Positions 18,077 through 26,986 are shown, counted from the first letter of the stretch. The stretch is 64,000 nucleotides of DNA from Kaistella solincola (GCF_000812875.1 NZ_JSYK01000003.1:1240001-1304000); one strand, 5' to 3'. The notes: a model not told the origin generated them from the letters alone. Program-made: numbers and translations.

Positions 18077-19456
18077 ATGAGCGTTTTAATCATTATTTTC
18101 CTTACCGCCTTAGTTGCGCTTTTTGCAGGTGTTTTTCAACAGGGAAAATTTTCACGTTATATCAGTATTCTGGGGCTGATGATTGCTTTTTACGTTAGTT
18201 TCCTGCCGGAATTAGCTTTCTTTTCGCAATACCAAAATATGTATGAATTTGGTGCAAACGCCGCCCTATTCACCAAAATTACCATCGTAATTACCATTTT
18301 ACTGTTTTTTATCGCCGGTTTTGCCTTCAGCAATCACCGCAGTCACCAGTCAGAATTATATGCTTTAATGCTGTTCTCGCTTTGTGGCGGTGTTATTTTG
18401 TTCGGTTATCAGAATTTAGTGACTTTATTCCTGGGAATTGAAATTCTTTCCATTCCACTTTATGTCCTTGCTGGGAGCAACAAAACCGATTTACGTTCCA
18501 ACGAAGCTTCAATTAAATACTTCCTGATGGGAGCTTTCGCAACCGGATTCCTTCTTTTCGGCGTTGCTTTAATTTACGGCAGCACCGGAAGTTTTGATTT
18601 GTACACCATCCACGCTTTCGCAGTTAAAAATCCGAACGATTTGATGTTCATTTTAGGAGCAGTTTTAATGTTAGTCGCTTTGGCGTTTAAGGTTTCTCTG
18701 GCGCCTTTCCACATGTGGAGTCCAGATGTTTACCAGGGTTCGCCTTCTTTGATTACCGCATTCATGATGTCCGTGGTAAAAATATCGGCCTTTTTCGCCT
18801 TTTTTAAACTGATGACCATCGGTTTCTTAGGAATTACCGGAGAATGGATCAACGTCATCGGCGTTTTAATCATCATTACTTTATTCCTTGCGAACGTGAT
18901 GGGACTTGCGCAAACCAACGCGAAAAGAATGTTGGCATACTCTTCCGTTTCGCACGTTGGTTATCTTTCGCTCATTTTCTACGGAATGAACAGCCTTTCG
19001 AGTTACAATCTCGCGTTTTACTTATTCGCTTATTCGTTAGCAACAGTTGGGGTCATGATGTGTCTGATTTGGGTTGAAAAACTGAAACGCGAAACCTCGT
19101 ATAACGCTTTTAGAGGTTTAGCACGCACCGAACCGATTTTAGCGGTTACAGCGACTGTTTCATTATTATCAATGGCCGGGATTCCATTAACCGCAGGTTT
19201 TATGGGAAAATTTGCAATCTTCGCACAGGCAATCGACACAACTCCGTTTTTGGTTTTAATCGCGGTTTTAGGATCAGCAATTTCAATTGCTTATTACCTC
19301 CGTTTAATTATGTCGATGTTTTTCCCGAAAGAAAGCAGCTTTAAAACTTCGGAAAAAGTGTCGTTAACTTACAATATCGTAGCGGTTTTCGTAGTTGTCG
19401 CGCTTGTAGCGATGGGCGTTTTCCCGGATTTATTCGCTAAACAGTTCGGTTTATAA
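18077..19456 (+). CDS. nuoN: NADH-quinone oxidoreductase subunit N
   Basis: NuoN (ND2 homologue) is the third antiporter-like pump. The 459-residue protein has about 14 transmembrane segments, the motif FLGIEILSIPLYVLAG with the conserved Glu, LAFKVSLAPFHMWSPDVYQG and AYSSVSHVGYL. It is the last gene of the complex I operon; a strong terminator follows 23 nt later. Confidence 0.96.
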   Translation: MSVLIIIFLTALVALFAGVFQQGKFSRYISILGLMIAFYVSFLPELAFFSQYQNMYEFGANAALFTKITIVITILLFFIAGFAFSNHRSHQSELYALMLFSLCGGVILFGYQNLVTLFLGIEILSIPLYVLAGSNKTDLRSNEASIKYFLMGAFATGFLLFGVALIYGSTGSFDLYTIHAFAVKNPNDLMFILGAVLMLVALAFKVSLAPFHMWSPDVYQGSPSLITAFMMSVVKISAFFAFFKLMTIGFLGITGEWINVIGVLIIITLFLANVMGLAQTNAKRMLAYSSVSHVGYLSLIFYGMNSLSSYNLAFYLFAYSLATVGVMMCLIWVEKLKRETSYNAFRGLARTEPILAVTATVSLLSMAGIPLTAGFMGKFAIFAQAIDTTPFLVLIAVLGSAISIAYYLRLIMSMFFPKESSFKTSEKVSLTYNIVAVFVVVALVAMGVFPDLFAKQFGL

Positions 19457-19479
19457 ATAATATTTTTTTTAGATATTAA

Positions 19480-19508
19480 AACGCAATTCTTCGGAGTTGC
19501 GTTTTTTT
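19480..19508 (+). terminator. Terminator of the nuo operon
   Basis: AACGCAA (19480-19486) pairs with TTGCGTT (19497-19503), with a small inner CT/AG extension, and ends in eight Ts. Confidence 0.9.
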
Positions 19509-19686
19509 TAAGGCTTGTTTGATCATCTTGAATATATTGGTTTTAAATATTTAAGCTCACATTTCGCATTTATTTTTCGATTTGGAGTCGTAGTCACCAG
19601 CTGCTTAGTTTTACGATACAGGAAACAAACTAAGGCCAAATTCAAATGAAAAATTCAATTAATATAACTAACTTTAAGAAACCATC

Positions 19687-20058
19687 ATGAAACGAAATTT
19701 ACTCCTCATTTTCCTCTTGCTTTTCGGCGGTGTTACGCTGTTCATGAGCAGTTCCGTGCTTTTCGACTGGTTTGGAATCCGCGAAAAAGAAGGAAATTTT
19801 GTACCAATTATCGTCTGGGCAAATTTTGTCTGCGGCGTGCTCTACTTTGTGGCAGCTATTGGGATTTTAAAAACAAAAAAATGGGCAAAAGATCCGTTAA
19901 TTTCTGCCTTAATCATTCTCGTAATCGCATTTATATTTCTCTTTCTCCACATCAATAATGGCGGAGTTTACGAAACAAAAACCGTCGGTGCCATGACTTT
20001 CCGAATTGCAGTTACGGCGCTTCTAATTTTTACAACTCATAAAATTTTAATAAAATGA
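19687..20058 (+). CDS. Small integral membrane protein, unknown
   Basis: The 123-residue protein has four hydrophobic segments (about residues 5-25, 42-60, 72-90 and 102-120) with short loops. I do not recognise the family. It overlaps the next lipoprotein gene by 4 nt (ATGA at 20055-20058), so the two are coupled and may act together at the envelope. Upstream is a 230-nt spacer holding the nuo terminator and AT-rich DNA; TAACTTTA just before the ATG is a poor -7 candidate. Confidence 0.7.
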   Translation: MKRNLLLIFLLLFGGVTLFMSSSVLFDWFGIREKEGNFVPIIVWANFVCGVLYFVAAIGILKTKKWAKDPLISALIILVIAFIFLFLHINNGGVYETKTVGAMTFRIAVTALLIFTTHKILIK

Positions 20059-20549
20059 AAAAAGCAATTTTATCAGCACTTTTTGCGCTGTCCATCGTGA
20101 TTTCCTGCGAGAAAAAAGCAGAAACGGTAACCGATGAAAACGCGGTGTCGAACAAAGAGCAAACTTCACACGACGAACATTCCGCTGCAACGGAGGAAAA
20201 ATCTGATGATCACGACGCTTCAGCAGAACTGACGCTTGACAACGGAAAAAAATGGGCGGTAAACGAAGAAATGAAACCGTACGTCGCTGAAATGGAAGAC
20301 GCGCTGGTACAGTACAAACCTGAAAATGGTGATTATAAAATGCTTGCCACCAATATAATTGCCGCAAACGACAATTTGGTTAAAAGCTGCACCATGACAG
20401 GAAAATCTCACGACGTTCTGCATGTTTGGTTAACGGATCATATTCAGGATTTAAAGAAGCTGCAAAATGCGCCGAACCGCGACGAAGCCAATGAAACCGT
20501 AAAAGAACTGAAAGAATCAATGGACGAATACCACGAATATTTTAACTAA
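20055..20549 (+). CDS. His-rich lipoprotein, possible metal binding
   Basis: The 164-residue protein has a lipoprotein signal peptide with lipobox VISC18. Residues 30-55 form an acidic linker rich in His (HDEHS, DDHD). The folded C-terminal part has the pattern C112-x-M114-x4-H119-x3-H123-x5-H129, which looks able to bind copper or another soft metal; this is inference from residue pattern only. The gene is translationally coupled to the upstream membrane protein and ends at a terminator shared with the convergent mazG. Confidence 0.7.
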   Translation: MKKAILSALFALSIVISCEKKAETVTDENAVSNKEQTSHDEHSAATEEKSDDHDASAELTLDNGKKWAVNEEMKPYVAEMEDALVQYKPENGDYKMLATNIIAANDNLVKSCTMTGKSHDVLHVWLTDHIQDLKKLQNAPNRDEANETVKELKESMDEYHEYFN

Positions 20550-20586
20550 AATAGTGACATAGCAAAAGGTGGAAATGCTATTAATC

Positions 20587-20617
20587 AATAAACCTTTGGT
20601 ATTGCCGAAGGTTTATT
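20587..20617. terminator. Shared bidirectional terminator
   Basis: AATAAACCTT (20587-20596) pairs with AAGGTTTATT (20608-20617), a 10-bp stem between the convergent lipoprotein gene and mazG. The last bases overlap the mazG stop codon (20613-20615). T runs follow on the plus strand. Confidence 0.75.
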
Positions 20618-21380
20618 CATTTTTCTTGGCTTCTTCCCACAATTCATCCATTTTATCCAGGGATAAATCGGCTAAATTTTGCTTTTTATCTATAGCTAAA
20701 TTTTCCATTTTCTGAAACCTGTTGATGAATTTATTATTGGTTCGCTCCAAAGCGGAATCGGGATTAATTCCTAAAATTCGCGCGTAATTTACAAGCGAGA
20801 AAAAAATATCGCCTAATTCCTGCTCTTTTTTGTCAAATTCCGTTTCGGCGTGAAATTCAGCTAATTCTTCCTCGACTTTTTTCCAGGCGTCTTCAGCGTT
20901 CGCAAATTTAAAACCAATTCCTTTCACTTTATCCTGAATTCGGTAAGCTTTAATCAAGCTTGGCGTGCCCTTCGTGACTCCGGAAAGCACGGATTTATTA
21001 CCTTCTTTAAGCTTAAGTTTTTCCCAGTTTTGCTTTACTTCGTCTTCATTCTGAACCTGTACGTCGCCATAAATATGCGGATGACGGAAAATGAGTTTTT
21101 CATTCAAAGAGTTGATGACATCAGCAATATCAAAACTATTTTTTTCGGAACCGATTTTCGCGTAAAAAACCAAATGCAGCAAAACGTCGCCGAGTTCTTT
21201 TTTAATTTCGGGCAAATCTTCGGTCAGCAGCGCGTCGGAAAGTTCGTAAACTTCTTCTAAGGTCAAATGCCTTAAACTCTGCAAAGTCTGCTTTTGGTCC
21301 CACGGACATTTTTCGCGCAAATCGTCCATAATATCCAACAATCTGCCGAAAGCTTCTAGTTTTTCCTGTCTGGAATTCAT
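20613..21380 (-). CDS. mazG: Nucleoside triphosphate pyrophosphohydrolase MazG
   Basis: MazG hydrolyses non-canonical or excess NTPs to NMP and pyrophosphate. The 255-residue protein has the two tandem MazG domains: the first with CPWDQKQT, EEVYE and ELGDVLLHLVFYA (Mg-binding ExxE/ExxD), the second with KVEEELAEF and ELGDIFFSLVNYAR. Length and both metal motifs are normal. Confidence 0.95.
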   Translation of the reverse strand: MNSRQEKLEAFGRLLDIMDDLREKCPWDQKQTLQSLRHLTLEEVYELSDALLTEDLPEIKKELGDVLLHLVFYAKIGSEKNSFDIADVINSLNEKLIFRHPHIYGDVQVQNEDEVKQNWEKLKLKEGNKSVLSGVTKGTPSLIKAYRIQDKVKGIGFKFANAEDAWKKVEEELAEFHAETEFDKKEQELGDIFFSLVNYARILGINPDSALERTNNKFINRFQKMENLAIDKKQNLADLSLDKMDELWEEAKKNE

Positions 21381-21444
21381 TTTTTTGAGTTTTAGGTATG
21401 GAAGATGAAGTATGGATTACGAATTTAATCTTGCCAAATTAAAC

Positions 21445-21470
21445 AAAAAACCTTGTCAAATTGACAAGGT
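21445..21470 (-). terminator. Terminator of the DUF5606 gene
   Basis: ACCTTGTCAA (21450-21459) pairs with TTGACAAGGT (21461-21470); on the minus strand a T run follows. Confidence 0.85.
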
Positions 21471-21491
21471 AATTTCATTATAAACAGGAGT

Positions 21492-22052
21492 TTATCCCAT
21501 TTTTCGGTGTGTACTTTTCGGCGCTGATTTCGGTGATGTCGTTGCAGCTTTCACTTTCGGTGTCGTAGTTTTTTCCTTTTTTGGTGCCGCTTTTTTAGCT
21601 TCTGTTTTTTCGGTTTTTACCTCATTTTCAGCAGGAGTTTCTTCTGCAGTTTCCGCTTTTACGAAACTTTCAGGCGTAATGTAACCAGCTTTATGCAGGA
21701 TATTATACCACTGTGCAAGCTTTTTCATATCAGAAACATACACTCTTTCGGTATCGTAATTCGGCAAAGATTTAGACATTAACTCCTTCAATTCCGCTTC
21801 GGAAGATTTGTGAGAAATGGTTTCTTTATAATCTTCATTTTTAGCCAAATTTTCGAAAACATCGAACAACGGAACTTCATTATCGAAAGTAAACATCGCG
21901 ATATTGTCCAACAAGCTTACCTGTGAAGAATTAGAAATACTGGCTTTTTTCTTGGTAATTACATCTTCTACGATAAAGCCGCTTTTCAACTGAGAAATAA
22001 GCTTATAAAGTCCTGGTTTTCCGGAAATTGAAATTATTTTTTCTAACTGCAT
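21492..22052 (-). CDS. DUF5606 domain protein
   Basis: The 186-residue protein has an N-terminal DUF5606 region (about residues 1-135; start MQLEKIISISGKPGLYKL) and a low-complexity Lys/Ala/Pro/Thr-rich basic tail from about residue 145 (EAKKAAPKKEK and SPKSAPKSTHRK). The domain is common in flavobacteria and has no assigned function that I know of. The basic tail could bind nucleic acid. It lies just downstream of ruvX-def in the same direction, with its own terminator. Confidence 0.8.
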   Translation of the reverse strand: MQLEKIISISGKPGLYKLISQLKSGFIVEDVITKKKASISNSSQVSLLDNIAMFTFDNEVPLFDVFENLAKNEDYKETISHKSSEAELKELMSKSLPNYDTERVYVSDMKKLAQWYNILHKAGYITPESFVKAETAEETPAENEVKTEKTEAKKAAPKKEKTTTPKVKAATTSPKSAPKSTHRKMG

Positions 22053-22096
22053 ATGTTTATTTTTTTTGATTTTAAATTCTGTTTTTTGCTGAATAT

Positions 22097-22669
22097 TTAC
22101 TTTGGAAAACGCATTTTATAATTCACCGCTACGTCGCCGTGCGAAATTTTCATAAGTTTTCCTTTCACTAATTTTTTCTTCAGTGCACTTAAATGATCGG
22201 TAAATAAAATTCCATCAATGTGGTCGTATTCATGCTGAATAACCCGCGCGCGCATGTCCGAAAAAGTGTCGGTATGTTTAACGAAATTTTCGTCGAAATA
22301 TTCGATTTTTATGGTTTCTTTCCGTTTTACATCTTCGCGAACGTCGGGAATTGAAAGACAACCTTCATTGAATTTCCATTCTTCACCGGTTTCTTCCAAA
22401 ATTTTTGCATTGATGAAAACTTTGCGGAAATCCTTTAATTCCTCGGCAATATCGGCATAATCTTCATCTTCTGCCAAAGGCGAAACGTCCACAACAAAAA
22501 GCCGGATATCCAAACCTACCTGAGGCGCCGCCAAACCAATGCCGCTGGCGCTTTGCATGGTTTCAAACATATTGTCGATCAGCGTATTCAGTTCCGGATA
22601 ATCGGGCGAAATATCGTGACACATTTTTCGTAAAACGGCATCGCCAAAGGCTCTTATCGGTAAAATCAT
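22097..22669 (-). CDS. def: Peptide deformylase
   Basis: The enzyme removes the N-formyl group from nascent proteins. All three motifs are present: GIGLAAPQVG (residues 43-52), EGCLSIP with metal ligand C104, and Q145-H146-E147-Y-D-H150. The 190-residue length is normal. The start overlaps the ruvX stop by 4 nt (ATGA), so the two genes form an operon. Confidence 0.96.
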   Translation of the reverse strand: MILPIRAFGDAVLRKMCHDISPDYPELNTLIDNMFETMQSASGIGLAAPQVGLDIRLFVVDVSPLAEDEDYADIAEELKDFRKVFINAKILEETGEEWKFNEGCLSIPDVREDVKRKETIKIEYFDENFVKHTDTFSDMRARVIQHEYDHIDGILFTDHLSALKKKLVKGKLMKISHGDVAVNYKMRFPK

Positions 22670-23082
22670 CTCTGTTTCTGTTCTAAAAAATTCTGCAATA
22701 TTATGGTCGCACTTACTTTGTCAATCAACCCTTTTTCCTCTCTTTTTTTCTTTGTTTTTCCACTTTGTGAAATTGCAAAAGACGCCATTTTTGAAGTAAA
22801 ACGCTCATCAAACCTCGAAACTTCAATGGTGGGAAATTCGTTTCTAAACTTTTCGATGAATTTTAAAATTTCCTTTTCAACTTCATTTAGATTTCCTTTC
22901 AGATCCGTCGGAAGCCCCACCACAATTTGCTCTACCCGATTCAGGGAAAAATAATTTTTCAAAAAAGAAAATATTTCTTTCGTGGGAACGGTTTGCAGGC
23001 CGCTTGCAATAATTTGCATATCGTCTGTTGCAGCTAAACCACAGCGCGCTTTCCCGTAATCAATGGCTAAAATTTGTGACAT
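22666..23082 (-). CDS. ruvX: Holliday junction resolvase-like RuvX/YqgF
   Basis: RuvX (YqgF) is an RNase H-fold nuclease linked to 16S rRNA 5'-end maturation and possibly junction resolution. The sequence has the N-terminal LAIDYGKARCGLA motif with the catalytic Asp, the VVGLP segment and FDERFTSKMA. I use ATG 23082, giving the standard 138 residues; the frame continues upstream to 23190 but that extension would run through the promoter. The -7 box ends only 6 nt upstream of this ATG. Confidence 0.93.
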   Translation of the reverse strand: MSQILAIDYGKARCGLAATDDMQIIASGLQTVPTKEIFSFLKNYFSLNRVEQIVVGLPTDLKGNLNEVEKEILKFIEKFRNEFPTIEVSRFDERFTSKMASFAISQSGKTKKKREEKGLIDKVSATIILQNFLEQKQR

Positions 23083-23088
23083 CAGCTG

Positions 23089-23120
23089 CAAATTTACAAA
23101 TATTTGACTGTGTTCACAAA
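23089..23120 (-). promoter_or_regulatory. Promoter of ruvX-def, start-codon proximal
   Basis: On the minus strand, TTTG (23120-23117), a 20-nt spacer and TAAATTTG (23096-23089) match the Bacteroidota consensus. Only 6 nt separate the -7 box from the ATG, so the transcript is probably leaderless. Confidence 0.75.
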
Positions 23121-23124
23121 ATTT

Positions 23125-23157
23125 AAAAAAATACCGGCTTAAAACGCCGAATTTTAA
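23125..23157 (+). repeat. Copy of the GCCG-TAAAA repeat
   Basis: ACCGGCTTAAAACGCCG lies between runs of A and an AATTTTA flank, just upstream of the ruvX promoter. Confidence 0.55.
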
Positions 23158-23265
23158 TGTTTTAGCATTTTGTTTAATTAAATGTTTCACCTTTTAATTT
23201 AAAAAAAAATGGCCGATTTGTTTTCAATTTTTAATTAATTTTATTGTTTTAAAAAACATTAAGGA

Positions 23266-23742
23266 ATGAAAAAATTAATACTTGTTCGTCATGCTAAAAG
23301 CGACTGGCCCGAAAACACAGATGATTTTGACCGGCCTTTGTCGGAAAAAGGTGAAAAAAATGCCGCTAAAATGGCAAAATTCCTGAAAGAAAATAATATA
23401 GAAATCGATAAATTTTACTCAAGTCCAGCGCTGCGCGCCTTTAAAACCTGTGAAATTTTCAATAAAGAATATCAGCTGGAAGTGGAAACGATGCAGAAAC
23501 TGTATAACGCTTCGGAAAACAATTTTGAATCTCTGGTCACCGACTTGCCCGACGATCTGAATACCGTCGCAATGTTTTCGCACAACAACGGAATTTCTAA
23601 TTTCGCGAACAGCATGGCACACGACGTTTTCATGTTTCCAACGTGTGGAGTTGCGGGTTTCGAGATCGAAGGCAATTCCTGGTCGGATTTCCACAGCGCT
23701 GAAAAGAAGCCCATTTTCTTCTACGAACCTTCGAAAATTTAA
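23266..23742 (+). CDS. Histidine phosphatase family protein (SixA-like)
   Basis: The 158-residue protein has the phosphatase motif LVRHAKSDWP with catalytic R8-H9, the substrate segment FDRPLSEKGEKNA, and the second His in FSHNNGISNF. This short form resembles SixA, which removes phosphate from phosphohistidine in HPt domains; the true substrate here is not shown. A strong terminator follows. Confidence 0.88.
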   Translation: MKKLILVRHAKSDWPENTDDFDRPLSEKGEKNAAKMAKFLKENNIEIDKFYSSPALRAFKTCEIFNKEYQLEVETMQKLYNASENNFESLVTDLPDDLNTVAMFSHNNGISNFANSMAHDVFMFPTCGVAGFEIEGNSWSDFHSAEKKPIFFYEPSKI

Positions 23743-23745
23743 ATA

Positions 23746-23777
23746 AAAAACCTCATCAGATTGATGAGGTTTTTTTG
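23746..23777. terminator. Bidirectional terminator
   Basis: CCTCATCA (23751-23758) pairs with TGATGAGG (23762-23769), flanked by A and T runs. It serves the convergent phosphatase and serine hydrolase genes. Confidence 0.9.
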
Positions 23778-23797
23778 GCTGCTTTTTGGTATATTTT

Positions 23798-25348
23798 TTA
23801 GTTTTTCTTTACCAAGTCCAAATCTTCAAAATCAAAGCTGAAATCGGTAACATCAGAAATCGGTTTTAATTTCATTCCGGTTGCTTTTCCGTTTTCATCC
23901 AAATCGAAATTTACAAAAGCATCAGCATCGTAACTTCTGTCGTCCCATTTTACAATCATTACATTCGGCGAATACGGCAAAAGTTCACCTTTTAAGCGCG
24001 GAGAATTTTTGCTTGCGAAACGCAGGTTTTTTCCGTCTTGGGAAATGGTAACATCACCAAACCAAGGATCGTTGTAAGTCCCGGTGATTTGGTCGTTTTT
24101 AATCTGGCAATTTTTATCTTTTTTAAAGTTTTCAGATTTCGCAAAAATCTCTTTTTTATCTTTAGCATAATCGGCATTTACTTTCGCCATTCTGTCGCCG
24201 TATGTTTTCAGCCAGTCTTTTTCCGGCATGCTGAGGTAAGAATCTTTGATGGTATTGGTGATCGTGCTGAAGGCCGCACCACTTTGCTGGTTGGTGAGAA
24301 CCACAATTCCGAGTTTCATATCCGGAATTAAGGTAAATTGTGTCACCGTACCAATTAAACCGCCGGTGTGATACACCTGTTTGTGACCTTTAACATCGGT
24401 AAGAAACCAACCCAATCCGTAACCGCCGAAGTTGCTGTCATACGGATTTTTTAAAGCAACCGGCGTAGAAATCTGTAAATTCCATAATTGCTGAATTTGC
24501 TTATCCGAAACCAGTTTTTTACCATCTTTTGTGGTGAAGCCATTCATTAAAAATTCTGCCCAGGTCGTCATATCTTTCACATTGCTGATGATTCCGCCTG
24601 CTGCATTTGCAGTTTCATTCCAGTCGTGCGGAACGGCGATTGCTTTTCCGTCAACCGGCGCGTGTGCTTCGATAATGTTGGAAACATTCGATGCTTTTGC
24701 GCGGTTGTAACTTCCGAAACTTGAGGTCATACCGACAGGTTTCAAAATTCTCTGCTCAATAAATTCCGCCCAGGAAAGTCCGCTTACCCGGTGAATAACT
24801 TCGCCAGCAACAATAAACATGATATTGTTATAATCTAAAGTCGTACGGAACGGATTTTCCGGCTTCAGATATCTCACGTTGTGAATAATATCGTTGACGC
24901 TCAAACTACCACCTTCCGGGAAAAACATCAGATCGCCCTGACCTAAACCTAAACCGGCGCGGTGCGTAATCAAATCTTTAATGGTTACGTTTTGCGTCAC
25001 ATACGGGTCGTACATTTGAAATTCCGGGATGTATTTGGTGACTTTGTCATCGAAATTCAGTTTTCCTTCATCAGCCAAAATCGCCAGCGCCGTTCCTGTA
25101 AAACCTTTGCTGTTTGAAGCGATTCCGACCAAAGTTTCGTCGGTCATTTTCTCTTTTGAAGTTAAAGATCTCACGCCAAAACCTTTGGAATAAATAACTT
25201 TTCCATCCTTCACCACACCCACAGAAATTCCCGGAACATCGAAGGTTTTTAAAGTATTTTGAATAAGTTCATCAAGCTTTTTTTCCTCCACCTGCGCGAA
25301 GACGAAAAAAGAAATCAGAAATAGAAAAAGAGAAAATTTTGCTTTCAT
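23798..25348 (-). CDS. Exported serine hydrolase, beta-lactamase class C fold
   Basis: The 516-residue protein has a Sec signal peptide (residues 1-18), then a beta-lactamase/penicillin-binding fold with S78-N-S-K81 (SxxK), a YxN motif in LDYNNIMF and the HTGG triad YHTGGLIG. The C-terminal 110 residues resemble the DUF3471/lipocalin-like domain common in Pab87-type peptidases. Such enzymes hydrolyse peptides or esters in the periplasm; whether it acts on beta-lactams cannot be inferred. It stands alone between two spacers. Confidence 0.9.
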   Translation of the reverse strand: MKAKFSLFLFLISFFVFAQVEEKKLDELIQNTLKTFDVPGISVGVVKDGKVIYSKGFGVRSLTSKEKMTDETLVGIASNSKGFTGTALAILADEGKLNFDDKVTKYIPEFQMYDPYVTQNVTIKDLITHRAGLGLGQGDLMFFPEGGSLSVNDIIHNVRYLKPENPFRTTLDYNNIMFIVAGEVIHRVSGLSWAEFIEQRILKPVGMTSSFGSYNRAKASNVSNIIEAHAPVDGKAIAVPHDWNETANAAGGIISNVKDMTTWAEFLMNGFTTKDGKKLVSDKQIQQLWNLQISTPVALKNPYDSNFGGYGLGWFLTDVKGHKQVYHTGGLIGTVTQFTLIPDMKLGIVVLTNQQSGAAFSTITNTIKDSYLSMPEKDWLKTYGDRMAKVNADYAKDKKEIFAKSENFKKDKNCQIKNDQITGTYNDPWFGDVTISQDGKNLRFASKNSPRLKGELLPYSPNVMIVKWDDRSYDADAFVNFDLDENGKATGMKLKPISDVTDFSFDFEDLDLVKKN

Positions 25349-25400
25349 AGCGGGATATTTTTGTTTTTAAATTTTTCGTGAAGGCGGTAATGTTTTTATA

Positions 25401-25431
25401 AAAAAATTACCGGCTAAAAGCGCCTTTTTTT
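25401..25431 (+). repeat. Copy of the GCCG-TAAAA repeat
   Basis: TTACCGGCTAAAAGCGCC lies between six As and seven Ts, upstream of the serine hydrolase gene. A partial inverted neighbour, AAGGCGGTAATG, is at about 25381. Confidence 0.55.
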
Positions 25432-25513
25432 GCGGTTTTTCAAAGATAGAAAATTTAAAAATTGTGAAGGCAAGGTGGCACGGAAATCTCTGTGCCTGTT
25501 TCTGATAAAATAT

Positions 25514-25521
25514 TAACTTTG
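25514..25521 (+). promoter_or_regulatory. -7 element of the UMP synthase gene
   Basis: TAACTTTG matches TAnnTTTG and ends 19 nt before the ATG. The -33 element is weak. Confidence 0.6.
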
Positions 25522-25540
25522 TGCATCAACAAAAAAATAC

Positions 25541-26899
25541 ATGGAAACTAAGAAAGAATTTTTTCTAGAGTGTTACAAACTCGGCATCATTAAATTTGGG
25601 AAATTTACCCTGAAATCTGGTATTGAAAGCCCTTTTTATGTGGATTTGCGTCCGCTCGCCTCGGATCCTAAAATCCTGAAATCACTCGCCAATTATCTTT
25701 TGGATATGCTTCCGCTGGATAATTTCGATGTGATTTGTGGTGTTCCATACGCAGCTTTACCCATGGCGACAGCAATGTCTCTGGAAAGCTATATTCCATT
25801 GATTATCAAAAGAAAGGAAGCAAAACAGCACGGTACCAAAAAATTGATTGAAGGAATTTTTACTAAAGGTCAAAACTGTCTTTTGGTGGAAGATGTCATC
25901 ACATCCGGGGCTTCTTTGCTGGAAACGATTCCAGAAATTGAAAACGAAGGAATTACCGTTTCTGATATTATTGTTGTCCTGGACCGTCAGCAAGGCGGTA
26001 AAGAACTTTTGGAAAGTAAAGGTTACCGCGTCCATACTTTGTTCACCATTTCTGAAGTTTGCAAAATGTTGCGCGCAGAAGGTCATATTGATGAAGACGA
26101 AGTTTTACGGATCAATGATTTCCTGACCGGAAATGTGGTAAAATTCGATGAAGAAAAAAGGCTTTCTTACGAGCAGAAATTGGAAGTTTGTGAACATTCT
26201 GTAGCCCAGAAGATTTTACAAATTTCACTTGAAAAAAAATCAAATCTAATTGTTTCGGCAGATGTTACCACGACGCAGGAATTGCACGATTTAGCGGAAA
26301 AGGTCGGACCGCATATCGTGGCGCTGAAAACGCATATCGATATTATTTTGGATTTTGATGCTGATGAAACCATTTTGAAATTAAAGGATATTGCGACCAA
26401 GCACAATTTCCTTTTAATGGAAGACCGAAAATTTGCGGACATCGGAAATACGCAAGAACTGCAGTTTGCCTATGGAACTTTTAAAATCTCAAACTGGGCA
26501 GATCTTGTGACGGCACAAGTTATAGCTGGTTATGATTCGCTCGACTGTTTCCGAAATGTGGGTGTGGTTGCGATATTAGGAATGTCCTCAAAAGGAACTC
26601 TTACAGACCGAAATTATCAGGACGAAGCCACGAAAATTGCCGTTGCGCACCCGAATGTTTTTGGCGGTGTTTCGCAACGACAAATCCCGAATGAACTTTT
26701 GCTTTTCACGCCTGGAATTAACATTAACACCACTGGCGACGGAAAAGGTCAGCAGTATAATACACCGGAGCACGCATTCCGCAATCTGAAAACCGATTTT
26801 ATCATCGTGGGACGCGGCGTTTACAAAGCTGATGATGCGGAAATGGCGGCTTTACATTATAAAATCGCCGGCTGGAAAGCCTACCGCGAGTCGTTGTAA
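25541..26899 (+). CDS. pyrEF: Bifunctional UMP synthase (OPRT-OMP decarboxylase fusion)
   Basis: The 452-residue protein joins the last two steps of UMP synthesis. Residues 1 to about 200 are orotate phosphoribosyltransferase (KFTLKSGIESPFYVDLR; PRPP loop LLVEDVITSGAS at 114-125). Residues about 215-452 are OMP decarboxylase with the catalytic set D241, K263 (LKTHIDI) and D295-R-K297-F-A-D300-IGNT, plus the phosphate-binding VGRG near the end. The decarboxylase is of the type known from animals and fungi (EDRKFADIGNT), not the E. coli type. Domain order and linker match animal UMPS as I remember it. A terminator follows. Confidence 0.95.
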   Translation: METKKEFFLECYKLGIIKFGKFTLKSGIESPFYVDLRPLASDPKILKSLANYLLDMLPLDNFDVICGVPYAALPMATAMSLESYIPLIIKRKEAKQHGTKKLIEGIFTKGQNCLLVEDVITSGASLLETIPEIENEGITVSDIIVVLDRQQGGKELLESKGYRVHTLFTISEVCKMLRAEGHIDEDEVLRINDFLTGNVVKFDEEKRLSYEQKLEVCEHSVAQKILQISLEKKSNLIVSADVTTTQELHDLAEKVGPHIVALKTHIDIILDFDADETILKLKDIATKHNFLLMEDRKFADIGNTQELQFAYGTFKISNWADLVTAQVIAGYDSLDCFRNVGVVAILGMSSKGTLTDRNYQDEATKIAVAHPNVFGGVSQRQIPNELLLFTPGININTTGDGKGQQYNTPEHAFRNLKTDFIIVGRGVYKADDAEMAALHYKIAGWKAYRESL

Positions 26900-26920
26900 A
26901 ATCAAATAAAATACCCAATT

Positions 26921-26954
26921 AAGGCTGAAAATTTAAAAAAGTTCAGCCTTTCTT
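26921..26954 (+). terminator. Terminator after UMP synthase
   Basis: AAGGCTGAA (26921-26929) pairs with TTCAGCCTT (26942-26950), followed by a T-rich stretch. Confidence 0.75.
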
Positions 26955-26986
26955 CATTTTAAAAAACAACTTAAAAGGTTTAAAAC

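Noticed and set aside
25541-26899. Frameshift or assembly fusion of separate pyrE and pyrF
   Set aside because: The reading frame is continuous, the linker is similar to that of known fused enzymes, and both domains are complete.
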